From contig JANPII010000138.1 of the NCBI GenBank assembly GCA_031424915.1, forward strand, positions 1-11,974: a stretch of DNA of 11,974 nucleotides, given 5' to 3'. Below, one piece after another: positions 1 through 7,095 of this stretch; the first letter of the stretch is position 1, and each line of letters starts with the position of its first letter. The notes under the pieces are model-generated. The model saw only the letters and a program-made list of their open reading frames with translations, had not been told where the DNA came from and made no database searches. Source of the DNA: JANPII01 sp031424915. Its GTDB lineage: Bacteria > Pseudomonadota > Alphaproteobacteria > Rickettsiales > Midichloriaceae. The position numbers and the translations under genes are program-made.

Positions 1-473
1 CAGCTATTAACTCTACCATTGATGGAAATTATGCGTCATCTTTAGATCCAGGTACGGTAGTGATCAAGGTGTCAGAAGAATACAAAAACAAAGTGATGGA
101 TTTGCTGGCTGATGTGGAGAATATAGAAGTAGAGCAAGATAATGTAGCTAAGGTAGTGATTGATGAAGCTAGTGGTACTATAGTAATTGGGGAGAATGTG
201 CGTGTAGGTGCAGTAGCAGTAGCGCAGGGTAATTTAGTGCTACAAGTATCTCCTGAGGAGCAGCTGGCTTATGAACTAAATCCGAGCAAGAAAAAAATAC
301 CTCTTGCTCCCTCCTTACCTGGCACAAAAATTGCTGTATTAAATAGTAGTACTAGTTTGCAGGATGTGGTTGAGGGGCTCAATGCACTGGGAGTTACTCC
401 AAAAGATTTGGTAGCTATACTCAAAACTATTCAAAGAGCAGGTGCATTAGGAGCGGAAATAGAGGTACGATAA
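1..473 (+). CDS. flgI: Flagellar P-ring protein FlgI, C-terminal part (5' end outside window)
   Basis: FlgI forms the P-ring, the periplasmic bushing around the flagellar rod in the peptidoglycan layer. The reading frame is open from the first base (codons begin at position 3), so the gene starts upstream; the GTG at 60 is an internal codon and not a start. About 156 residues are visible. They carry the typical FlgI ending: a VVIDEASGTIVIGENVRVG stretch, then VAVAQGNL, then a conserved tail SLQDVVEGLNALGVTPKDLVAIL with a final AGALGAEIEV. These blocks are diagnostic of the family. The stop codon TAA directly abuts the ATG of the next gene, and a GAGGT ribosome-binding site for that gene lies inside the last flgI codons, so the two are probably translationally coupled. 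Confidence is high; only the C-terminal part can be judged. Confidence 0.95.
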   Translation, partial: AINSTIDGNYASSLDPGTVVIKVSEEYKNKVMDLLADVENIEVEQDNVAKVVIDEASGTIVIGENVRVGAVAVAQGNLVLQVSPEEQLAYELNPSKKKIPLAPSLPGTKIAVLNSSTSLQDVVEGLNALGVTPKDLVAILKTIQRAGALGAEIEVR

Positions 474-932
474 ATGGCAGTACAGCCAGTCAGTGTTATA
501 TCAAGGCCAGGGCGAGACGCAGAATGTAGCAAAACATCCCCGTATAAGCAGCAAAGCCAAAATAGAAAAATGCTAGGGGACTCAGTTGTTACAGAGTCTT
601 CTGTTGAGGATGATGGCGTGCCAGATTATATTGTTCAACGTGCCGCCAAGGTGGCGCAGGAATTTGAAGCACTAGTACTCTCACATTCACTAAAGCAAAT
701 GCCAATTGGGTTGCATGATAATCCAATAGTTGGGGGTGGCAATGCCGAACAAATGTGGTATTCGTTCTTAATAGATGAGTACGGCAAGAAGCTAGCAGAA
801 CAAAATCATTTACGAATTAAAGACATGGTACAAAAGAATTTGCTTTTTATCCAAGAGCAGCAGGGTAGAAAGCACCAAAGCCATGCCGTTGGTTATGGAA
901 TAATAAAGGGAAAAATAGATGTCAAAGAATAA
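474..932 (+). CDS. flgJ: FlgJ-like rod-binding protein (no muramidase domain)
   Basis: This 152-residue protein matches the rod-binding N-terminal domain of FlgJ, which caps or assists assembly of the periplasmic rod. The recognisable block is residues about 55-135: AAKVAQEFEALVLSHSLKQM, then a glycine-rich VGGGNAEQMWYSFLIDEYGK, then a helix ending in LLFIQEQQ. The family pattern is FEA..L...L......GGG..E.M....L.DEYGK. The peptidoglycan hydrolase domain of enterobacterial FlgJ is absent, as is usual in alphaproteobacteria, where the lytic enzyme is a separate protein. The first 45 residues are polar and probably disordered. The start ATG touches the flgI stop codon and has GAGGT seven bases upstream. 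The last 14 bases overlap the next gene. I am confident of the family; the exact gene name used in relatives may differ. Confidence 0.85.
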   Translation: MAVQPVSVISRPGRDAECSKTSPYKQQSQNRKMLGDSVVTESSVEDDGVPDYIVQRAAKVAQEFEALVLSHSLKQMPIGLHDNPIVGGGNAEQMWYSFLIDEYGKKLAEQNHLRIKDMVQKNLLFIQEQQGRKHQSHAVGYGIIKGKIDVKE

Positions 933-1425
933 AATAATGCAGGCTGCTAAGGTAGAAATACAGGAAGCTGGGGCAGATATACCGCAAGCCCAATATCAAT
1001 GTGACCCAAATCTAATAATTGCTGCCTTGGAAAAATTGACCTGTGTTATAGCAGAGGAAAACCAGTGGCTACAGCAGAATCGGCTAGATATGGTGGCAAG
1101 GCTGCTTGTTGCTAAGCATGATGTAGTGCAGTTCTTACAAAGACAAGAAGAAGAACTGCGTGCTAACGGAGAATGGATAGAACAACTTAGCCAAGAAGCT
1201 AAACAAAGTTTGCATAGCGTCCTGGAGCGCCTAACAGTGGCATCTGAGATTAACGCCAAGGAGATACGCAAAATGCAGGGGTACAAGGAGATAGTTATGA
1301 AGTGTATCTCACAAGCTATAGAGCAGGTCTGCAATAAGAATAATCGTTATGATTACCGGGGAAAATTGCATAAGCCGCATAATCCTGCAGTTTCCCCTAG
1401 CTTAAGTCTTAATCAACAAACATAA
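919..1425 (+). CDS. Probable FlgN-like flagellar export chaperone
   Basis: A 168-residue, mostly helical and charged protein with no signal peptide or membrane segment. FlgN is the cytoplasmic chaperone that delivers the junction proteins FlgK and FlgL to the flagellar export gate, and its gene commonly lies beside flgK, as here. The visible pattern fits FlgN loosely: a heptad-like N-terminal helix (residues about 30-65, LIIAALEKLTCVIAEENQWL), a second long helix with K and Q/E repeats, a central helix pair with an N-x-K-E-I element, and a tail with Y-D-Y-R-G followed by a proline-rich stretch ending SLSLNQQ, similar to alphaproteobacterial FlgN-like tails. Sequence identity in this family is always low, so the call rests on helix pattern, size and position. 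It overlaps the previous gene by 14 bases and has AAAGGG upstream of ATG 919. The alternative is an unrelated coiled-coil flagellar accessory protein. Confidence 0.6.
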   Translation: MSKNKIMQAAKVEIQEAGADIPQAQYQCDPNLIIAALEKLTCVIAEENQWLQQNRLDMVARLLVAKHDVVQFLQRQEEELRANGEWIEQLSQEAKQSLHSVLERLTVASEINAKEIRKMQGYKEIVMKCISQAIEQVCNKNNRYDYRGKLHKPHNPAVSPSLSLNQQT

Positions 1426-1434
1426 GGGTTCAGT

Positions 1435-3852
1435 ATGTCGCAACCAATTCATATCTCGCTGTCTGGGATTCGTGCTGCTAAGCAACAAAGCGATGCGGTT
1501 ATGCAAAATATTGCTAATGCCCACACAGAGGGATATGAACGCCTTGAATTAAATCAATTGGCGATTTTTTGTGGCGACTCTCCTGGCGGTGTGGATATTA
1601 GTGGAGTACAGAGCGCAACTAATAGCTTTTTGAATCAAGAATTGTTACATCATACTGCAACCTGTCAATATGATGCTGCTATTGCTGAGTATTATGATCG
1701 GATTGAAGGGCTACTAGGGGCTCCAGGGGAAGAAGATCATATCAGCGCCTATCTTGCCAATTGCCTGGGAGGTTTGAACCAATTATCTGTTCATCCTGCC
1801 CGAGCTTCTCTGCGTGCTGGCTTACTTTATCAAACTGGCCAGCTGGCAAATAAGATTTCTGACTCAGCTAAGCAACTAGAGAAGCTACGTCTAGAAGCAG
1901 ATTCGGATATGCGAGATGCGCTAAGTGGCATTAATGGATATATTAAGCAAATCTATAGTATTAATCAGAAAATAGGGCAAATTCCAGAAGGAAGCGTAGA
2001 GTATGCTACTATAAAGGCCACTTTAAAGCAGAATGTTCAAAAGCTAGCGGAATATTTTGATATCAATTGTATTTATGCCGAGGATGGAAGCGCCATTATC
2101 GAAACTACCAATGGTATTAGTTTGGTAAGCCAAAACGTGTTATATCAGGCAAAGTATAATCCTATACCAAATATCGATACTATACTTACAGATCAACCTT
2201 TGGAACCCTTCTATATTACTGTAGTAGATTCGTCGGGTGATGACCTTAATGTAGACATAGTGGCGGTTGAAGGGGGAAGAATTTATGAGCGCACCAATAC
2301 ATTACATAAAAGCTATATATCTGGCCTTGCGGCTATTCGTGACCAATATATCCCTCAGCTTTTAAGTCAGCTAGACACCTTTGCACATACTTTGCGCCAT
2401 GAAGTTAATAAGATTCATAATAGTGGTAATGGCTTTCCTCCGCCTAGCACTCTTACTGGCACTAGAGTTGTGAGCTATGACCAAGAGTTAGGTTTTACTG
2501 GTTCTGCTATGTTGACGGTGGTAGATGATTTTGGCAACCAGCTGGCAGAAGTACCTGCATTGACTATTGATTTTGATCGTTTGAATACAGGGAGTGGGCC
2601 GGGTGCGGCTAATACGAGAGGTATTATACAGGAGATTAATCATTTCTTTGGAACTAATTTATATGCAAAGAACCGTGTAGAAGTAGGTAATGTGCGTGAT
2701 ATTAAACTTGTTTCGAGTAGCAATGCTTTGGAATTAGGCGATAGCTTTAATCTTGATTTAGAGGTAGAAAATTTTTCCGCAAGTAGTGCGGAGCTTACTA
2801 TCACTGGAGTGACTGCTGTGGATAGCTTGGGTAATGACGTACTAGTAAGCATGCAGTCAAGCCCTTATACTATAGAAGCTGGAGATCGATTTAGAACGGA
2901 ACTTGGTCAGCCTGCAATTACTCTTGCTTCAGCATCGGGTGGAGTATCATACCCATATACTATTACTTTACAAATACAGGTGGTTGATGGAACTCAAGTG
3001 TATAATAGTACTATTGATTATATTATAGATAATCCTGTAGTTGATCCAATTAATGGGCTGTGTAACACGCGCTTTGATGCCCAAAGTGCTGATGGGGATG
3101 GCAGTATTGTTAAACCTAGCGTATATAGCCAGTACATCAACGCCGCTCTAGTTAATGATAATGGTATACCTTTACCGGTAGGAGAGGCTTCAGGGCGCTT
3201 AGTACTTTCGACATCTAATAAAAAATGGCATATTGCTATGAACCAATTAGATAGTAAGCAAGCGACAGATTTGGATGCTAAAACACCTACTACTGATTTA
3301 TCATTTTCTGCCTTCTTTGGGCTTAATGATTTTTTTGTACATACAGGTATTCCTAGTGAGGCGCAAGAGATAAAAAATTCGGCATACTACTTAGGGGTGC
3401 GTGCAGATATATTACAAGACTCGCGTTTTATTTCTGCTGGGGTATTGCGTCTTAAAACCCAGAGCAATGATCCTGAAGCAGCACCAATATATCGGTACGA
3501 ATTAAGTGCTGGAGATAGCAGTACTGTGCGTGATATGGCGGAATTAGCCTCGATGAGTGTAGAATTTCCAGCCAACAAGGTTATGCCTCGTATGTTCACT
3601 ACTTTGGCTAATTATGCTGGGGAAATGAATACATATAAAGCGATGCAAGTGAGGCAAGCTAAAGAATTGGCTGCCCAATCTGAGAGCGTGTTGACTGCAT
3701 TAATTGAAAAAAGTAATGACTTGAATGGGGTGGATATTAACACTGAATTAGCAAAATTGGTGCTTTTTCAGCAGATATTTTCTTCTTCTGCGTATGCTAT
3801 GAAAACAGCGCAAGATATGTTCCAAATTCTTACCCAGATGATGATGCGATAG
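1435..3852 (+). CDS. flgK: Flagellar hook-associated protein 1 (FlgK), long form
   Basis: FlgK forms the first of the two junction rings between hook and filament. The N-terminal D0 helix is typical (SLSGIRAAKQQSDAVMQNIA followed by NAHTEGY), as is the GVDISGVQSATNSFLNQEL block at about residues 52-70. The C-terminus has GVDINTELAKLVLFQQIFSS and a final AYAMKTAQDMFQILTQM helix, the equivalent of the FlgK VNLDEE...YQ..Y tail. At 805 residues it is much longer than common FlgK proteins (about 450-650). The central part contains a FlgK-like beta region from about residue 345 and an additional beta-rich segment at about residues 421-541 with a valine-rich Ig-like pattern. The start at ATG 1435 follows an AAGGG site and lies nine bases after the flgN-like stop. 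No flgL follows; the next gene is convergent. Identity is secure; the inserted domain is an inference from composition and pattern. Confidence 0.93.
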   Translation: MSQPIHISLSGIRAAKQQSDAVMQNIANAHTEGYERLELNQLAIFCGDSPGGVDISGVQSATNSFLNQELLHHTATCQYDAAIAEYYDRIEGLLGAPGEEDHISAYLANCLGGLNQLSVHPARASLRAGLLYQTGQLANKISDSAKQLEKLRLEADSDMRDALSGINGYIKQIYSINQKIGQIPEGSVEYATIKATLKQNVQKLAEYFDINCIYAEDGSAIIETTNGISLVSQNVLYQAKYNPIPNIDTILTDQPLEPFYITVVDSSGDDLNVDIVAVEGGRIYERTNTLHKSYISGLAAIRDQYIPQLLSQLDTFAHTLRHEVNKIHNSGNGFPPPSTLTGTRVVSYDQELGFTGSAMLTVVDDFGNQLAEVPALTIDFDRLNTGSGPGAANTRGIIQEINHFFGTNLYAKNRVEVGNVRDIKLVSSSNALELGDSFNLDLEVENFSASSAELTITGVTAVDSLGNDVLVSMQSSPYTIEAGDRFRTELGQPAITLASASGGVSYPYTITLQIQVVDGTQVYNSTIDYIIDNPVVDPINGLCNTRFDAQSADGDGSIVKPSVYSQYINAALVNDNGIPLPVGEASGRLVLSTSNKKWHIAMNQLDSKQATDLDAKTPTTDLSFSAFFGLNDFFVHTGIPSEAQEIKNSAYYLGVRADILQDSRFISAGVLRLKTQSNDPEAAPIYRYELSAGDSSTVRDMAELASMSVEFPANKVMPRMFTTLANYAGEMNTYKAMQVRQAKELAAQSESVLTALIEKSNDLNGVDINTELAKLVLFQQIFSSSAYAMKTAQDMFQILTQMMMR

Positions 3853-3858
3853 ATAGTA

Positions 3859-4632
3859 TTATTTTCGGTGCATTATATTGCGACAGTGCTCTAAAAAGGG
3901 AGCGATAAATGCGAAGAAGGTGCCGCATAAAAAGTATACTGTGCCATCTTGTAGTATAACGTGTATAGCTAGATCTGCATTCCAGTGTCTCATTACAGAC
4001 GCACAAAATATAATGGATAGCATAATTATGGAGGAATTACCTAGCTTGCTTGGTTTGTCGAATAAAAAAAGTCCTAGGTTTACGCCTAAGTTTAAGAATA
4101 CGAAGTGCCATGCCCAGAAAAACCGAGGAATAAATGGCAGTAATAGGCTAAGTATTCCTACTTGCGCGCATAAAAAGATAACGCCATATTGCGAGGGCTG
4201 AAGTTTGAGATGCTTAGATATATACCAATAGCTGATTGCGATAATACCGCCTATACAAAATCCTCCTAACAGATCTGGCCAAGTATGGTAGTGGAAGTGT
4301 TCTATAGAAATAGCAGCAGTGGATAACATCATTATGGCAAATAGATACATCCAGGTTCGCCGTAGGTGCAAGCATAAAGAGAGATAGACAAGAGTTGCAG
4401 AGTTCATGTGGCCACTGGGGAAGGCGTAGGTGTTACTATTTACGCCAGGGTTTAGTGGGACTTGCCATATTTCTTTGAGGTAAATGTTTAGTGTTATGCC
4501 AAATAAGAGGAGATAAAAAACATTTAATGCAATTCTCTTATTAATAAATATATAACATGCTATTAAAACAAAGGCTAGAAATATTGAGTTGGAGCCAGTG
4601 AGGCCTACTCGCCATAAATCTTCTGTGGTCAT
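3859..4632 (-). CDS. PAP2-family polytopic membrane protein (atypical active site)
   Basis: A 257-residue membrane protein with about six hydrophobic helices, resembling PAP2/type-2 phosphatidic acid phosphatases. Enzymes of this family remove phosphate from lipids such as undecaprenyl pyrophosphate, phosphatidate or lipid A. The core motif PSGH is intact (residues 72-75), and a second motif with H116 and D120 (HTWPD) follows at the right distance, so both catalytic histidines are present. However, the motif-1 arginine (K-x6-RP) reads K-x6-LNP, and the motif-3 arginine (SR) reads SI. The start chosen is ATG 4632, because GGAGGT lies seven bases upstream. Longer starts at 4659 and 4710 have no comparable site, and 4710 would overlap bamA by 47 bases. 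It sits 31 bases after bamA and is probably co-transcribed with it. Substrate cannot be predicted; loss of phosphatase activity is possible. Confidence 0.8.
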   Translation of the reverse strand: MTTEDLWRVGLTGSNSIFLAFVLIACYIFINKRIALNVFYLLLFGITLNIYLKEIWQVPLNPGVNSNTYAFPSGHMNSATLVYLSLCLHLRRTWMYLFAIMMLSTAAISIEHFHYHTWPDLLGGFCIGGIIAISYWYISKHLKLQPSQYGVIFLCAQVGILSLLLPFIPRFFWAWHFVFLNLGVNLGLFLFDKPSKLGNSSIIMLSIIFCASVMRHWNADLAIHVILQDGTVYFLCGTFFAFIAPFLEHCRNIMHRK

Positions 4633-4641
4633 GAGCTTACC

Positions 4642-4647
4642 TCCAAG
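4642..4647 (-). promoter_or_regulatory. Strong Shine-Dalgarno site (GGAGGT) for the PAP2 gene
   Basis: On the minus strand GGAGGT lies seven bases before ATG 4632, within the 31-base gap after the bamA stop codon. It is the best ribosome-binding site in the window and decides the start of the PAP2-family gene against two upstream in-frame ATG codons. Confidence 0.8.
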
Positions 4648-4663
4648 GTTTGTATCCATTTCA

Positions 4664-6973
4664 TCAAAAATTTGTGCCAATAAAGAAGCGGAAATGCTCC
4701 ACTTTATCATAAGATTGTTTGCTTACAGGCCGGCCGTAATCAAAACGCAAACGCCCTAACGCAGAATTCCAAATGATGCCAGCGCCATAAGAGCTGCGTA
4801 GTGACTTATCATATAAAACATCAGACCTACTTTCTCCTGGCTTTAAATCAAGTCCAAATAAAGAGCCAGCATCTGCAAATACTACTCCTCGTACGCTCAG
4901 CTCTTGAGGAAGGCCTAAGGGAAAAGAAACTTCGGCAGTTGCGCTATAAAAGGTACGGCCACCCAAAGCGTCTAGGCGGTTTTTATCTCGAGGGCCTATA
5001 CCCGAGGTGGCAAAGCCTCTTATTTCATCACTGCCAACAAAGAACCGGTCTGCTAGGCGTACATTATCCCCTTTCCATGGCATAATATACCCAGCTTTGG
5101 CGCTGAGGCCCAGAATAACATCATCCTTATAAATGGGGTGATAGTATGCAGCGCTTAGCTTATTTTCAAAGTAATGAGTCTGTCCGCCGAGCCCTGCTAA
5201 GTCCTGGTTAAGACGTAGAAGAAAGCCTTTATGTGGATCAAGATTATCATCCAGCTTATCATAGCTCAGAGTGTGTCCTACTGAAGATACGCTATTCTTG
5301 CCAGCCTGAGATTTAATGAACAAAGAGGCATCGTCTGAAATATCGAAGATATTTTCCCGCCTTAAGTTATAGCGCAAGCCGTGATAAAGGTGTTCAGTAA
5401 TTTCATAGCCAAAGCGTAGAACTCCGCCAGTGGAGCGTAGCTTATAGGAGCTTTCTCTTACTCGGTCTTTTGAGATAGAGAACAAATCAAATCCAGCGGC
5501 AAGCGGTAGACCTATGAAGTAAGGTTCAGTAAAGCCTAAAGATAGGTCAACGGCCCTTTTTGCTCTAGATAGGCTTATATCAACTTGTTGTCCTTTTCCT
5601 AGAAAATTACTTTCGGTTAAAGCAATCATGCCCAAGGGGCCATCTACAGTATTATAGCCCGCTCCAAAGTTAATAGAGCCAGTGGAGGTCTCTTCCACCT
5701 CAACGTCGATATCTAGTCGGTCAGGATCAGAGGTGCGTACATTATGAAACTCCACATTTTTGAAGAAGCCAAGTTTCTGTAATCTCTGTTTTGAGCGTTG
5801 TATTTTAGAGGTATTATAAGGGTCACCTTCTGCGATTCTAAATTCTCGGCGTATGACCTTATCTAAGGTTCTTATATTATTCTTGATATTGATGCGATTC
5901 AGATATACTTTGTAAGTTTCATTAATGATAAAGGTAACGGCCACTATTTTTTTGTCCTTATCTTTGTCAAGAGTATAGGTTACGTCCACAAAGGCGTAGC
6001 CATGATCTCCTAAATAAGTAGTTAAAATATCGACTGCTCTTTCAAGGTCAGATACGTTAAAAATTTCTCCTGCCTTTATAGGGAGTAAGTTTTGTAATTT
6101 TTCTATCTCTATATCAGCGACTTTACTCGCTACTTTGATTGGGCCATAGTTATATTCTCCCCCTTCATGAACAACAAAAGTTAGAAGAAAGGAGTTTTGA
6201 TCGGGGGCTAGTTCCGCTCTTGCAGAAAGAATCTCAAAGTCAGCAAAGCCTCGTTCCATATAAAATATGCGTAGTAGCTCTTGGTCAAATAGCATGCGAT
6301 CGCGATCATAAACATCTACTGAAGAAAAAAAGCGGTACCATGTACTTTCTTTGGAAGCTAAGACCTTCTGCAATCTTTGATCGGAAAATCTTTCATTTCC
6401 CACGAATGCAATGCGTGAAATTAAAGACTTCTTGCCCTCATCTATTTCGTATACTAGGTTGACACGATTTTGGTCTAAGTTAATCAATTTAGGGGTTACT
6501 TGGGTGGCGTAACGGCCTTGTCTGTGGTATGCAGCAAGAATGCGCTGTATGTCATTTTGTAATTGAGTTCCGGAATATACACCGCGCTCTGTCATGCCTA
6601 ATTCTTTGCGCAAGTCCTCATCTTTAATACGTTTATTGCCCTCAAAAGCAATCTTATTAATCAGGGGATTTTCACTAACTTCTACTACTAGAGTAGAGCC
6701 TTGTTTGATAATATTCACATCGGAAAAAAAGCCAGTGGCAAAAAGGCGCTTTACTGAATCGTCTACCACGTTGGTGCTATATCTCTGTCCTGGGTGAATA
6801 GACACATAAGAGCGCACAGTATCAACAGACATACGCTGGGTTCCTTCCACCTTTATAGCACTAATGCTTTCCTGTGCGGTTGCAGTTATAGCCATGTTGG
6901 CAAAAAGACAAAGAGTTAAGAAGTATATAATAGCTTGTTTGCCAGTACTTAGAAGGCGGATGAAGTATGCCAT
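4664..6973 (-). CDS. bamA: Outer membrane protein assembly factor BamA
   Basis: BamA is the essential Omp85 protein that inserts beta-barrel proteins into the outer membrane as the core of the BAM complex. The 769-residue product starts with a signal peptide (residues 1-33, hydrophobic AIIYFLTLCLFANMAITATA, likely cleaved after ATA). Five POTRA domains follow, recognisable by repeated openings such as ISAIKVEGTQR, INKIAFEGNKRI, ISRIAFVGNERF and LNRINIKNNIRT. The C-terminal barrel begins near SINFGAGYNTVDGPLG, carries the loop-6 signature EIRGF, and ends in a phenylalanine (FRFFIGTNF), the usual BAM-recognised end. ATG 6973 is preferred over ATG 7030 because it has AAAGGA nine bases upstream and puts the signal peptide at the N-terminus. 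It is followed by the PAP2 gene and not by skp, lpxD or fabZ, its usual neighbours in proteobacteria. Confidence 0.96.
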   Translation of the reverse strand: MAYFIRLLSTGKQAIIYFLTLCLFANMAITATAQESISAIKVEGTQRMSVDTVRSYVSIHPGQRYSTNVVDDSVKRLFATGFFSDVNIIKQGSTLVVEVSENPLINKIAFEGNKRIKDEDLRKELGMTERGVYSGTQLQNDIQRILAAYHRQGRYATQVTPKLINLDQNRVNLVYEIDEGKKSLISRIAFVGNERFSDQRLQKVLASKESTWYRFFSSVDVYDRDRMLFDQELLRIFYMERGFADFEILSARAELAPDQNSFLLTFVVHEGGEYNYGPIKVASKVADIEIEKLQNLLPIKAGEIFNVSDLERAVDILTTYLGDHGYAFVDVTYTLDKDKDKKIVAVTFIINETYKVYLNRINIKNNIRTLDKVIRREFRIAEGDPYNTSKIQRSKQRLQKLGFFKNVEFHNVRTSDPDRLDIDVEVEETSTGSINFGAGYNTVDGPLGMIALTESNFLGKGQQVDISLSRAKRAVDLSLGFTEPYFIGLPLAAGFDLFSISKDRVRESSYKLRSTGGVLRFGYEITEHLYHGLRYNLRRENIFDISDDASLFIKSQAGKNSVSSVGHTLSYDKLDDNLDPHKGFLLRLNQDLAGLGGQTHYFENKLSAAYYHPIYKDDVILGLSAKAGYIMPWKGDNVRLADRFFVGSDEIRGFATSGIGPRDKNRLDALGGRTFYSATAEVSFPLGLPQELSVRGVVFADAGSLFGLDLKPGESRSDVLYDKSLRSSYGAGIIWNSALGRLRFDYGRPVSKQSYDKVEHFRFFIGTNF

Positions 6974-6977
6974 AGTC

Positions 6978-7007
6978 AATAATCCTTTGGTTATGACCAG
7001 GATTATC
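6978..7007 (-). promoter_or_regulatory. Hairpin covering the bamA ribosome-binding site
   Basis: In the bamA leader, GATAATCCT can pair with AGGATTATT (eight Watson-Crick pairs and one G-U), with an inner GGT/ACC pairing around a CATA loop and a two-base AA bulge. The 3' arm contains the AAGGA Shine-Dalgarno sequence, so the folded RNA would hide it from the ribosome. The structure is seen in the sequence; a regulatory role is inferred. Confidence 0.6.
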
Positions 7008-7042
7008 GGGCCTTTATATGTAATTTGCAACTGTAAAATTAC

Positions 7043-7081
7043 AAAAGCAGCAGCCTAAGGAATTCCTAGGTTGCTGCTTTT
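7043..7081 (-). terminator. Intrinsic terminator downstream of flagellin (possibly bidirectional)
   Basis: A long stem: AAAAGCAGCA pairs with TGCTGCTTTT, extended by a G-T wobble and a CCTA/TAGG pairing with one bulge, around an AATT loop. On the minus strand it begins 15 bases after the flagellin stop codon and is followed by TTTTGTAATTTT. It should end flagellin transcripts before bamA. The A-rich left arm makes it potentially active in both directions. Confidence 0.88.
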
Positions 7082-7095
7082 ATGTTGTATGTGTA

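Noticed and set aside
996..1334. Minus-strand frame opposite the flgN-like gene
   Set aside because: Cysteine- and serine-rich product typical of an antisense shadow, lying wholly inside an operon gene.
4633..4710. Longer PAP2 protein with starts at 4659 or 4710
   Set aside because: Neither has a ribosome-binding site comparable to GGAGGT before ATG 4632, and the 4710 start overlaps bamA by 47 bases.
6974..7030. Longer BamA with start at ATG 7030
   Set aside because: The extra 19 residues would bury the signal peptide, and ATG 6973 has a good ribosome-binding site.
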